DNA from: Lunularia cruciata
Lineage: Eukaryota > Streptophyta > Marchantiopsida > Lunulariales > Lunulariaceae
Direction of reading: 5' to 3'
Length of the DNA: 64,000 bases
Assembly: GCA_948567375.1 (NCBI GenBank)
Contig: OX419756.1
Span: 44,556,552-44,620,551 of the forward strand
Shown: positions 22,257 to 31,891 of the stretch, piece by piece
How positions within the stretch are numbered: position 1 is the first letter of the stretch
Layout of the letters: each line of letters starts with the position of its first letter
Notes under the pieces: generated by a model
Databases searched by the model: none
Told to the model about the DNA's origin: nothing
Seen by the model: the letters and a program-made list of their open reading frames with translations, nothing else
Made by a program: the position numbers and the translations under genes

Positions 22257-23144
22257 AGACCACAGTTGGTCCATCATGCTCATGAGGAGCTAGGACATTT
22301 TGGAGTAAAGCGTACATATAGCTTACTCCAGAGTCATTATTGGTGGCGCGGTATGCAGACCGAGGTACAGCAGTTTGTTGCCAGATGTGTGGTTTGTGAC
22401 CGAGTTAGAGCATCATTCAATGCTCCTACGCCACAGTTACACCCATTACCTATCATGGGATTGGGTTACCGTTGGAGTTTGGACTTTGCCGGACCTTTAC
22501 CGCTGACTGTGAGACATCATCGGTATGTTTTGGTGATGGTGGAGCACTTCTCCAAGTGGATTGAGTTGGTGGCACTTCCTGACAAGTCTAGTGAAGGGAC
22601 AGCTTACTCGTTCTTGGATCGAGTTCTTAGTCATTTTGGTGCACCAGTTGAGGTTTTGACTGATCAGGGTACAGAGTTCTTGGGAGAGTTTCAGGTCTTG
22701 TGTGACAAGGCTTTGATTGATCATCGTACCACATCCCGAGATCACCCTGAGGCAGATGGCTTAGCAGAGAGAGTGGTTCAGACTGTGAAGAGAGGATTGC
22801 AAAAGTATGGTTTGCAAAGAGGCCACTTGGGAGATTGGGATCTCCAGTTACCTTGGTTGGCCATGGGCTATCGGTTCAGCCGGCAAGCCTCCTTAGCATC
22901 CTTCTCTCCATACTTCCTACTCTATGGACGAGATCCAGATTTACCTGCAGCCATTCGTCGAGATGCTACCATAGTTTTGGACTTGGATGACCCCGATGTA
23001 TGGATGAGCGCATGTTCTCAACGGGCAGAGATCTTTCGGAGAGTGATGCCAATGGCCTTTGAGAACTTGGCGATTGCTCAGCATAGAGATACTTTACGCT
23101 ATGCTACCATTTGAGGAGGAGGTTATAGACCCTCGATCTGTTGA
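22257..23144 (+). pseudogene. DDE integrase of the methyltransferase element
   Basis: The N-terminal zinc domain is visible as HHAHEELGHFGVKRTYS with the later CVVCDR (HHCC). The catalytic core has SLDFAGPLP (first Asp), VLTDQGTEFLGEF (second Asp) and the Glu in GLAERVVQ, so all three catalytic residues are present. The region ends with LAIAQHRDTLRYATI. Two TGA codons (23,112 and 23,142), both compatible with mutated CGA, separate it from the tail. The enzyme class is the ordinary retroviral type, which matters because the terminal repeats look like those of tyrosine-recombinase retroelements. Confidence 0.92.
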
Positions 23145-23519
23145 TTTCATCCAGGCGACTATGTATATCTACAACAGACAGCACTGACGACACTTGATGT
23201 TTCTACAGGCCGCACTATCTTGAGAGTGCGTGAGGTTTTGCCATCTGGAGTCCTTGTGTTAGAAGGACGTGATGGTGTTGTTTGGAAGGATCATGTGCGC
23301 AATTGTGCGCCATGCCACCTTCCAAACATTGATGGTACTATGGACCCAAGCTTGGCACTTGTACGTGCAGGCTTGAGGTGTATGTTATGTGGCTCTTCTG
23401 GTGGAGCTGCTACTATGTTAGTGTGTGATAGCTGTTTGAGAGGATGGCATATGGCATGTATGACTCCTCCCCTCATGGTGGTTCCTCAGGGACAGTGGTT
23501 ATGTCCTAGATGTACTTGA
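23145..23519 (+). CDS. C-terminal PHD finger module of the polyprotein
   Basis: In the same frame as the integrase, FHPGDYVYLQQ and VREVLPSGVLVLEGRDG form the small barrel often found at the end of gypsy integrases. A Cys4-His-Cys3 PHD finger follows: CMLCGS, MLVCDSC, GWHMAC and WLCPRC, with the conserved Trp two residues before the last Cys pair (about 23,373-23,516). PHD fingers read histone H3 tails; here the module takes the place that a chromodomain occupies in chromoviruses and may steer integration or the methyltransferase to particular chromatin. The stop at 23,517 looks natural. The decayed relative has the same tail (44,531-44,830). Confidence 0.85.
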   Translation, partial: FHPGDYVYLQQTALTTLDVSTGRTILRVREVLPSGVLVLEGRDGVVWKDHVRNCAPCHLPNIDGTMDPSLALVRAGLRCMLCGSSGGAATMLVCDSCLRGWHMACMTPPLMVVPQGQWLCPRCT

Positions 23520-23677
23520 CCTATAGCTAGTTCATTCTTTATATGGTATAGATTGCAGACAGGCGACTAACGATGGGGCTCCATAGCACCCGGCCTCCTG
23601 ATCTTTGCCCATTAGAGGGTATACCATATACTTAGAGTAGATGGCTATCTGGAGTTAGAGGGACCTAACCGCCAGCT

Positions 23678-23687
23678 AGGGGGGCGA
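23678..23687 (+). promoter_or_regulatory. Polypurine tract
   Basis: AGGGGGGCGA, purine except for one C, lies immediately upstream of block A1. It is the expected plus-strand primer and implies that reverse transcription makes a terminal repeat starting at A1. The decayed relative keeps CTAGGGGGCT in the same place (about 44,994-45,003). Confidence 0.6.
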
Positions 23688-23793
23688 TTGTGGCACTTTA
23701 GAGTCTATGTATGACTTATGTGTGAGTTGTGCTTTTATAGTGTATGATGTTGACAGCGATGTATGTTGTGTAGCGATGTATATACGCACGACA
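23688..23793 (+). repeat. Terminal block A, first copy
   Basis: A 106-bp block starting TTGTGGCACTTTAGAG and ending ACGCACGACA. It is joined by GC to block B2, so the junction reads GACAGCTGTC, a perfect 10-bp palindrome (23,790-23,799). It differs from A2 at one site (CAGCGATG versus CAGTGATG). Confidence 0.9.
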
Positions 23794-23795
23794 GC

Positions 23796-24244
23796 TGTCA
23801 CGCCATTTGTAGTTCCGCATCTAGATGCTTGGACACTGGAGTTCCAGTGATGGTAGTTAGAGTTATTCTAGCAGTTTCTCAAGGACTACTTTCCGACGGT
23901 TAGATTTCGTGTTCAGGGTACTGACTTCACGGTGGGGCCCACCGTCACTTTGCACCGTTCGCACCATCGAGTGTGCCGTCAGCGGGACCGTTAGGGTTTC
24001 AGGGCTAGCTCGAGTCCAAGGGGTATAGTTTCAAAGTGAGCTCCAGAGAGCTCACTTCTCTGATGTTGAGCCTTCGAGTTCCTGGCTATGGTGGACAGAG
24101 GCCGGCGAGCGTCACCTGGATTCTCTATGCTTGAGTGGGTGTGGCTTGACTGTAATCAGTGCCCAGTTGTTGGCAGTTTATAGAGTGACAGATCAAGTAC
24201 TGATCTGAGTTGAGTTGAGTTGAAAGTGTTAAGCAATCTGATTA
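23796..24244 (+). repeat. Terminal block B, 3' copy
   Basis: This 449-bp block is nearly identical to B1 (14,448-14,896). Observed differences are CTCGG/CTTGG, CAGGG/CAAGG, TTTTG/TTTCG, TCGGG/TCAGG and TATTG/TACTG. All are transitions and three lie in CG dinucleotides. Confidence 0.9.
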
Positions 24245-24350
24245 TTGTGGCACTTTAGAGTCTATGTATGACTTATGTGTGAGTTGTGCTTTTATAGTGT
24301 ATGATGTTGACAGTGATGTATGTTGTGTAGCGATGTATATACGCACGACA
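24245..24350 (+). repeat. Terminal block A, second copy, element 3' end
   Basis: This 106-bp block follows B2 directly and ends the element in CGACA, next to the right GCTTC duplication. It is identical in length to A1 with one transition. B2-A2 therefore has TG...CA ends, while the reverse-transcription signals instead delimit A1-B2. Confidence 0.9.
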
Positions 24351-24355
24351 GCTTC
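24351..24355. repeat. Right target-site duplication GCTTC
   Basis: It exactly matches 14,443-14,447. Without the element the flanks join as ...TTTAGGCTTCCAAGAAG... Confidence 0.85.
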
Positions 24356-24512
24356 CAAGAAGTACAAACAAGCAATGCAAATGATAAAATTATCATCCAT
24401 CAACAATGGAAGCAAAGATGCTCCAAGAAACAACATGGAACTTGAAGAAAGGGATGAGGTCAAACAATTAGCACTACAAACAAGTGGGAGGGAACTCTCA
24501 TTAAAATAAAGG

Positions 24513-24852
24513 TATCGTGCGTATATACATTGCTACACAACATACATTGTTATCAACATCATACACTATAGAAGCACAACTCACACACAAGTCATACATA
24601 GACTCTAAAGTGCCACAATAAATCAGATTGTTTACCACCCTCAACTCACCTCAACTCAGATCAGTACTTGATATGTCACTCTATAGACTGCCAACAATTG
24701 GGCACTGATTACATTCAAGCCACACCCACTCTAGCTAAGAGAATCCAGGTGACGCTCGCCAGCCTCTGTCCACCATAGCCAGGAACTTGAAGGCTCACCA
24801 TCAAAGAAGTGAGCTCTCTGGAGCTGCACTTTGAAAGTATACCCCCTGGACA
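24513..24852 (-). repeat. Inverted B-A terminus of a related element
   Basis: Read on the minus strand, the last part of block B (about 24,852-24,619) is followed without a gap by a full 106-bp block A (24,618-24,513) ending GCACGATA. It is clearly more diverged from A2/B2 than those are from their partners. Order and junction match B2-A2, so the B-A arrangement exists in an independent copy. With A2/B2 it forms an inverted repeat around a 162-bp spacer. Confidence 0.85.
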
Positions 24853-24998
24853 TTACTGAATATAACCCTCCAAATGATTAATTTAAATAGGTAGATCACT
24901 TGGAAGTTACAAAAACTACCCAAACTACTTAACAATTACAACTAGTTTTCATATACAAAGAATCTTACTTACAATCCTACCACTTTGATATGTAATTG

Positions 24999-26488
24999 CT
25001 ATTGATTCAGGTCCAATCTAAGTACTACCTTGACTTTGGCATCCTCACCCAAATCCACTACAAGTGTCTCTTGCACTTTGGGTTCATCATCTACTACTAT
25101 TGTAGTCACATCCTTAATTTGCATTGCAATTGAAGTCATAGATGTTCTAATGGTCTTTTCCTTCTTTACTCTAAACATCTTAGATGACTCAAGTAAGTCA
25201 ACCAAGATCACATGCATTCTGAACTCAACTACTTTGGATTGGGTCACTCTATTCTCACTTAGAGTATGAGTGAAACTATCTACATTTGTCTTAATTAAAT
25301 CTAATCTAAGCCAAATATTGTCTCCTACTTTTGTCATTTTCCTATTTACTCTATCTCTAAGATGAATAAGCAAGGTATTTAGATCCACTTCCTTTGCCTT
25401 CTTTCTCCTCATTTCCTACACTAACAACTTCAATTCATGCAAGTACACTTCCTCCAACTCTACTTTAGCTCTCATGTTGAGCACCACCTTGAAACATGTA
25501 GTAGCCTTGCTCATTGAACCCAAACTAGTGACTTGCATTGGGTCCACTCTTTTGCCAACTACATCCAAAGTCGTTGTAGTTCAACATGTTTCTTTTCCAT
25601 CTTCTTCTTCTCCACTTTTGGCATTAACAACTTGAGCTTTGGCTTGCTTGACGAGATCATGAAGGTGTTGTTTGTCTTCACAGCTAGTTATCTCCTTCTA
25701 CCAATCCCAATCCTTCTCTACAATGACTCATCTTAGTTCCACCACACCTTGTTCTTGTAAATGAACTTGTGTAGAATGGTGTACCAAATCTATTTGTACA
25801 CCCTACAATTCCTCCTTTAACTTCTCTAGAGCTTCCTTCTACTCTACAAACTCTTCCTTTGATGCTCTTGATACTTGCCTCACTGCTTGAAACTTCCCTA
25901 CAAGTTGGTGAGAAGTACTTCAACTTTATGTCTACTCTGAGCAAGCATCACCATTAACTATGTTACTTCTACACTTAGTGCCTGTACTATTTGGAGCTTG
26001 TTCTTCACCTCCAAATGCTCCACCTTCACTTCTTACATCAATTCTTGTAAATGTACTAATAAAGGATAGATAATTGACTCCCTAGAAGTGTCATCTTGTT
26101 GTCCTCCTTTGTCTTCAAACTCAATCGCCTTCACCTTAGCCCAAATTTGGGATCTTCTTACCTTCAGACTGATGCACTCCAAACTTTCTTCCTCCTCCTT
26201 AGGTCTACTTGGCCAAACATGAACTGCCTTGGCAGTGTGGCAAGATTTTATTCCCCATTGGAATACCATCCTTGGCTCTTCTTCCTTTTCTTCTAGAATG
26301 TCATCTTCTAGCAAGTCCATACATGAGGCATTGTCACCTACCATGTGCTTGATCTCTTCATGGAATTCCTGATCCAAAAAATCTTTGGTTGCTTCCTCAG
26401 TTGGTTTTTGGACTTCTCTCTCACTCTCACTACTCAACTCTTTGCTCTTGAGAGTAAGCTCTTCTTTGGACTCCTCCGGATTAAACAA
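24999..26488 (-). pseudogene. Decayed coiled-coil-like reading frame upstream of the inverted terminus
   Basis: On the minus strand, two open pieces (26,488-26,033 and 25,412-24,999) with a stop-broken stretch between them encode charged, Glu/Lys/Ser-rich sequence such as SKELSSESEREVQKPTEEA and later hydrophilic helix-like sequence with heptad-like Leu/Val spacing. No protease, RT or integrase motif is seen. It lies just upstream, in the same orientation, of the inverted B-A terminus, so it may be the internal part of a non-autonomous or transducing relative. I recognise no family. Confidence 0.4.
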
Positions 26489-26497
26489 TTGTCAATA

Positions 26498-27685
26498 ATG
26501 AGACTAGACTAATCATCAACCAAACTACTTATATTTTTCTCCATTGAGGTAGGAAGTGTATATCTTGTGATGATAGGTTATAGGTTGTACTTCTACATAG
26601 TATAGTTGGTACAGTTAGAAGTACTTATGTAGCCTTAAACAAATGATATTTTGCTAAAAGAGCTACCATTTAGATTATTGAGATGATGGTGTTGGTAGTT
26701 ATGGTTCTTGTGTTCGAGTGAGTTAATCAAAATGGAGTTTTACATAAGTTGCAAAGAGGATTTTGCTTTAATATGAAATGGGTCCACACAAAGTGTTAAA
26801 TCCTATGTGCTCATGTCTCTAATACCATGCAACACTTTTTGTGAACTCATTGCATATTAAGCAAAATCTCTAATGTAACTTATTGAAAACTCCATTGTGA
26901 TTGTTCATTCAAACATAACAACAATAACGACCAATACTACCATCTTAATAATTTGAGAATTGTAATAAATATCTTAAGTTGAGTAAAAGTTGAGTTTATA
27001 AGGAGTTCACATTGTATTACCATATCATTGTTATGATATATGGACAAGATTTATGGAATATCTAAGATCCCATATGCTACTCTAATACAATGGGTAATAT
27101 TGAGTTGTATAATTTCATCCAAGAGTTTGATCATGTGTGTTAGTAACAACAATTGCAAAACCCAAAGAGTATCACATAGTGTCTTCATGAATGTTCTTCA
27201 TGGGATAGAAGAGATTGTTCTAACGCTTGGAGGATCCACCTATAGATAATTATCACAAGATATTCTAGATAATAGCACAAGGTATCCATTAGATATTCTT
27301 TGACATTCAAAGAAAAGATTGGGCTCCAAACTATATCTCTATTATCTAAAGCTTGGTTTTGAGAGGTGTAAAAGTAGTACAAAGAAATTCTAGTGCTAGT
27401 AGTATTGGTGCATCCTTTGGTAGCACTTTAGTTGTAGATTATGATAATATAAGGAGAAGTAAAATTTAAATAGGCTATTTATCATTGTTGCTTAACTCCA
27501 TGGTGGAATAATTCTAGTGCTTGAGGACTACCAAGAAGTGTAATATTACCAATTCTTTGCAAGAGTTCTAATGGAAGGCTAAAGAGTTTATGCAAAGCAT
27601 ACAATAGCATGAGATGAAAGATTAATTTCACATTTTGATTAATAAAGACATAGGAAATTAGACATTAATTTTGTAAGGTTAGAGT
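26498..27685 (+). pseudogene. Old relative of the methyltransferase element: leader and gag remnant
   Basis: It aligns by eye with about 15,965-17,030 of the young element. Examples are GAGGTAGGAAGTG against GAGGCAGGAAGTG, GGACAAGATTTATGGAATATC against GGACAAGATTTATGGGGCCTC, and CTAAAGAGTTTATGCAAAGC against the LREAYTRM region. The old copy is far more AT-rich, with many apparent C-to-T and G-to-A changes, and has no usable frame. It breaks off where a third gypsy element begins and resumes at 35,722. Confidence 0.75.
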
Positions 27686-27688
27686 CTT

Positions 27689-27885
27689 TTGCAAGAAATT
27701 CTACCTTTATTTCACCTCTCAGACCAATTCCATATCAAGAATATTTTAGAAGAATATTTTAGAATTGACTTTGTAGTTCCTCTCAATAAAACCCCAAGGA
27801 GCAATCTGCATATTATGGTAATCATTGATTACCTTACCAAGTGGATTAAGGCTAGACCATTAAGGACAAGAATGAAGATGAAGTT
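27689..27885 (+). pseudogene. Integrase fragment of a third gypsy element, left part
   Basis: It encodes a recognisable integrase core, IDFVVPLNKTP then LHIMVIIDYLTKWIKARPLRT. The frame is interrupted at 27,886 by the minus-strand chromodomain retrotransposon and resumes after 33,517. The 5' part of this element is missing. Confidence 0.7.
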
Positions 27886-28296
27886 TGTAAAAGACAAAGA
27901 CCGAGGAGAGAAATAGGAGAATGGAAACTCACATTGGGACACTGGAATGAGGGAAAACTTTGAATGCATAGCATGAGATTTGGCTTTGGTATTTATAGGT
28001 AGCATACAAGGCCCTTGAGAAGCTTCTCAAGAAGCTTTCTTGAGCTTCTTTCTTAGAGTGCAAGCCAAGTTAACCAGGAAGCTTCTCAAGAAGCTTCCTT
28101 CTAGAAGCCACCTACTTGGCGTGCAAGCTAAGCTAGTTAGAAGTTTCTAGAAGCTACTTGCTTGGGGCGCAAGTTAACTAGTTGGGAAGCTTCCCAAGAA
28201 GCTTCCTAGATGCTTCTAGAATATTCTAGGCTAATTTGGCTTATTCTTTACTTCATTGGCCTTAGTAACTATGTTGCTAAACTCCATATTGTTACA
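27886..28296 (-). repeat. 3' LTR of the minus-strand chromovirus, with heat-shock-element-like array
   Basis: The LTR contains dense alternating GAA/TTC units, including GAAGTTTCTAGAA (28,140-28,152) and TTCTAGAATATTC (28,214-28,226), both perfect three-unit nGAAnnTTCn patterns. A TATA-like motif (plus strand GGTATTTATAGG near 27,987) lies downstream in the element's direction. Confidence 0.85.
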
Positions 28297-28310
28297 TATT
28301 CCCCCATCGC
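28297..28310 (-). promoter_or_regulatory. Polypurine tract of the minus-strand chromovirus
   Basis: Minus strand GCGATGGGGGAATA directly precedes the 3' LTR start TGTAACAATATGG, as required for plus-strand priming. Confidence 0.6.
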
Positions 28311-28319
28311 TAGTTGGTG

Positions 28320-28520
28320 ATGTACTCATCGCCATTGAAACTTCAAACTCCTAGATGGCCGTATGTGCATTATGGAGGTGAGAAAGAGGTTCCCATGTGG
28401 CATCATGAAGGGGATACCCTTTCCAAAGGACCTTGTACTCCATATGTTGTCAGAGTCCTCGTTGGATGTAGCGATGTGCAAGGATACAATCAACTTTGTA
28501 CTCCTCATGATCATTGATAG
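28320..28520 (-). pseudogene. Chromodomain remnant of the minus-strand chromovirus
   Basis: The minus strand reads DHEEYKVD-x-ILA, and after short frame breaks VLWKGYP and DATWEPL, the hallmark of a chromodomain (E-Y-x-V ... W-x-x-W/KGYP ... TWEP). The same features are visible in the plus-strand copy at about 41,720-41,935. Chromodomains bind methylated histone H3 and target integration to heterochromatin. Confidence 0.65.
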
Positions 28521-28710
28521 GGATAGGAGGAGGAGGAGGTTGGACTCAAGAGGAAAAAGAAGAGGGATTAGGAACAAAGGGTTTCAACTTGGAAACATGA
28601 AAGACAAGATGGATGAGCATATGACAAGGCAAGGCAAGTCAATAAACAACAAGAGAGACAATTTGGGTGACATCAAAAGGTCCTATCCAATTAGGGGCAA
28701 GTTTACAAAC

Positions 28711-29400
28711 TTAGGTATCAAGTGGGAGGGGTAGATTACTAGAGTATAGGATAACTTTATCACCAACTTCAAAGGTGAGATCACAACGATGGTGGTCCGC
28801 ATATTGTTTTTGACAATTTTGAGCAACAAGGAAGTGAGATTTGGCTTGTTGGAGAGATTCAAATATGGTGGTCAAGAAGGTTGAATTATGAGGGACCTGA
28901 GACAAAGGAGGAGCAAGAAGAGAACTTGGGACAAGCGGATCTTGGCCAAAATTAAGAAAGAAAGGAGAGAATCCGGTGGTTGCTTGTTTAGAGTTGTTGT
29001 ATGCAAACTCCGTAGCTGCAAGACATTCATCCCAATTGGTATGGTGAATATTGATGAAGGCACGAAGCATATCTTCCAAGGTGCAATTTGCATGTTCAAT
29101 TTGTCCATCAGTTTGAGGATAATAGGTTGTGGACAAAGCAAGCTTGGTGCCAAGTATCTAGAAGAGGGCTTGCCAAAACTTCCCAATGAAGCAAGGATCA
29201 CGGTTGGAGATGAGTACACATGGCATCCCATGATGTTTGAATAAATTATTGAAGTAGATTTGCGCCAAGGTTGGAGCATCCACAATATTAACCATTGGTG
29301 CCAAATGGATTTGTTTACTAAGCTTATCCACAAACACCACAATTGATGTGTGACCTTGTTGTGTCTTGGGCAAGGAGGTGATGAGATCTAAGCTCACATG
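28711..29400 (-). pseudogene. Integrase of the minus-strand chromovirus
   Basis: MSLDLITSLPKTQQGHTSIVVF carries the first catalytic Asp, ISNRDPCFIGKFWQ the second (R-D-P), and YYPQTDGQIEHANCTLE the Glu position region. The downstream sequence NWDECLAATEFAYNNSKQ and TGFSPFFLNFGQDP is typical of plant gypsy integrases. A frame break near 29,140-29,160 separates the two pieces. Confidence 0.85.
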
Positions 29401-29995
29401 TTCCCAGTGAGTAGTTGGAATGGGAAGTGGCTGAAAGAGTCCACTTGGCTTCTAGTTAATGGCCTTGTTATGTTGATAACTCTCACACATCGGACAAACT
29501 CCCAAACATCTTGTGTCATGTTGGGCCACCACCATTGGAGTTGGAGGGTACCCAACGTCTTGTCCACTCCCATGTGGCTAGCTATTGGTAAATCATGGGC
29601 TTCCTAAAGGCGCACAAGTCGGAGATCACCTTTGGCTGGAACATAGATCTAGTCCACATGGAATAGAAGACCTTCCTTGAAGGAGAAGGTGTTGTACTCC
29701 TTGTCACATGTTGTCAGATGACCATGTACCATTTGGAAGAAGGAATCTTGTTGTAGAGCTAATTGAAACTTGTTATGGACCTTGGGGTGAATTGATACCG
29801 TTGTAATTGCCGCCGTGATGAGAGGAAGAGACTTCAAATCAGGTTGTCATAATAGAGCATCAGGGATGACATGGAACCGACCTGGTTTGTACTCAAGTTT
29901 GATATCAAACAATTGGAGTTTCTCTTCCCATCAATGATGTTGACTCTTCAGGTGTTCCAAGTGTAAGGTTTGCAACAATGGCTTGTGATTAATTC

Positions 29996-31126
29996 TCATG
30001 ACCACTTGTTCTCCAAGAGGTAATGCCTCCATACCTTGGTGGCATATACTATTGCAAGTTGTTCCTGATCTCGAGCAGAGTAGTTTCTTTCAGCTGGATT
30101 TAGTTGGCAAGACACAAAGGCAATGGGATGTAGTCCATTTGGGAATTCATGTTGCAACACAACTCCAATTGCAAAGTTAGAAGCATCAAAATCAACCACA
30201 CTAGGCAGATGAGGATCATATGGTTGAAGAATGGGTCTTGAAGACACCATATGCTTTAACTTCTGGAATGCTTCTTCATGCTTGGTGGTCCATTGGAAGC
30301 TCAAGTTCTTTCCCAAGAGGTCAGTCAATGGTGCAGCCACATGAGCATAATAGTGGATGAACCGTCGGTAAAAACTGGCCAATCCATTGACTGCCCGTAC
30401 TTCTGTAGCATCCTGCGGGGTAGGCCAATCAGTAATGGCCTTGATCTTCTCTTCTTCCATCTTGATCCCCTCTTTTGAGATTTTATGACCCAAGAAGGTA
30501 ACCTCCTTCTACCAAAAGGTAAACTTTGACTTCTTGCAATAAAATTTCCATTGTCGTAGTTGTCTTAGGACTTCTTGCACATGATTCATGTGTTTTGCCT
30601 CTGTCTTACTATAGATTAAGATATCATCCAAGAACACCACCACGGACTGATCCAATAGTCCCTCCAACACCCGATGCATCTAATCCATGAAGATTGCTGG
30701 AGCATTAGTGAGTCTGAAAGGTAGAACTCTCCACTCAAAATGCCCATACCTTGTGCAAAAGGAAGTCTTTTTCACATCCTCTCTTTCAATAGGAATTTTC
30801 CAATAGTCGCTACAAAGATCTAGCTTGGAAAAGTAGCGTGCTCCACTTAGTTGATCAAGCAAGTCATTGATCCGAGGCAAGGGATATGCATTCTTCACGG
30901 TTTGCTTATTGAGCACACGGTAATCAATATAGAAATGAAGTCCTCCATCCTTATTTGGAACAAATAGTATTGGTGCTCCCCAAGGAGAGGTACTATGTTG
31001 TATGAAATCCTTCTCCAACAACTCTGTAAGTGTTATTTGCAACTCTTCCAACTCCTTTGGTGAGAGCCGATAGATTGGTCTACTCATTGGAGTACTCCTT
31101 GGAAATAACTCAATCTTGAAGGGCAT
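29996..31126 (-). pseudogene. Reverse transcriptase and RNase H of the minus-strand chromovirus
   Basis: RT (31,126-30,560) shows [72 protein letters not shown] and [15 protein letters not shown], then after a stop VVFLDDILIYSK with the catalytic DD. RNase H (to 29,996) starts near WPTPQDATEVRAVNGLASFY and holds VVDFDASNFAIGVVLQ, FVSCQLNPAERNY and QEQLAIVYATKVWRHYL. Stops at the RT junctions show it is dead. Confidence 0.9.
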
Positions 31127-31537
31127 ACCTCAATCAGAGGGTAATCCCTTTGGCAGATCATCCGGAAACACATCCATAAACTCTTGAACTATCCAATCAA
31201 CCATTGCTTGATGAGGCTCTTGCCCCTCCTCAGATTGTTCTTGTCCAATCACCTTGATCCACCACCGCAAATATAGACTTATCTTCCTCCAAAGCTTGCT
31301 TTATGGCTGCTTTACTTACAAACTTCCAGGGACTCATCTCTCTTCCAAGCTTACTCCATGGTTGCCTTCTTGGCAAACTTCCCATCTTAGGACTCATCTC
31401 TCTTCCAAGTTTTCTCTATGGCTACCTTCTCAACAAACTTCCCATCTTGGGACTGACTATTCTAAGGTGTCTTTCTCAAAGGTGCCAGACAACCTAATCA
31501 GAAATTCCTACCTTTGGTGTTGTACTTGAATTTGTCG

Positions 31538-31891
31538 TCAAGTCCAATCAAATTGAACCTTATGACGTTCAAGCCAAGGTAGACCCAGAATGATATTATA
31601 GTGTAGAGGTGCCACTACAAACCTCATACACTCCAAATACTCCTTCCCAATCTTGAAGGTAACAGGATGCGAGGTGCAGAATGTAAAACCCTTTCTACCA
31701 TCCGCCATCATCAAACTACTTCCAAACATTGGCTTGATATGAATACCCAATTCCTTTGCTACTTTCATAGACATGCAATTCTCTAAACTTCCAAAATCAA
31801 CCAAAATCCTACAACCCTGATTAGATATTGTACCTTGCAAGTGAAGCAAACTTGCATAAGTCGAGCCTTCAATCCCATTGGAACTAATCAA
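31538..31891 (-). pseudogene. Aspartic protease of the minus-strand chromovirus
   Basis: GCRILVDFGSLENCMSMKVA corresponds to the catalytic loop, but the usual D-S/T-G reads D-F-G, so this copy would be inactive. LHYNIILGLPWLERH is the conserved second half of gypsy proteases. Confidence 0.8.

Larger units (their letters stand above)
14448..24350 (+). mobile_element. Ty3/gypsy-type retroelement carrying a cytosine methyltransferase and PHD finger
   Basis: This 9,903-bp insertion starts TG, ends CA and is flanked by GCTTC on both sides. Polyprotein order is gag with two zinc knuckles, aspartic protease, C5 cytosine methyltransferase, reverse transcriptase, RNase H, HHCC/DDE integrase and C-terminal PHD finger. 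The two 449-bp B repeats differ at about five positions (about 1 percent), so insertion is fairly recent. The copy is inactive: I count nine in-frame stops and about two frameshifts (near 16,490 and 19,010-19,035). The ends are unusual: block B at the 5' end, blocks A, B, A at the 3' end. Transcription is presumably driven from B. It lies in decayed repeats and is followed by an inverted relative of its own terminus. Confidence 0.9.

Noticed and set aside
14448-24350. Ordinary LTR retrotransposon with a deleted piece of the 5' LTR
   Set aside because: The 5' end has a precise TG terminus and target-site duplication, the extra A lies next to the polypurine tract, and the old relative shows the same A-B-A order. 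Kept as an alternative, but not preferred.
27991-28240. Repeated AGCTTCTCAAGAAGCTT palindromes as a CRISPR-like or satellite array
   Set aside because: They lie inside LTRs of a eukaryotic retrotransposon, have no regular spacers and are better explained as promoter elements.
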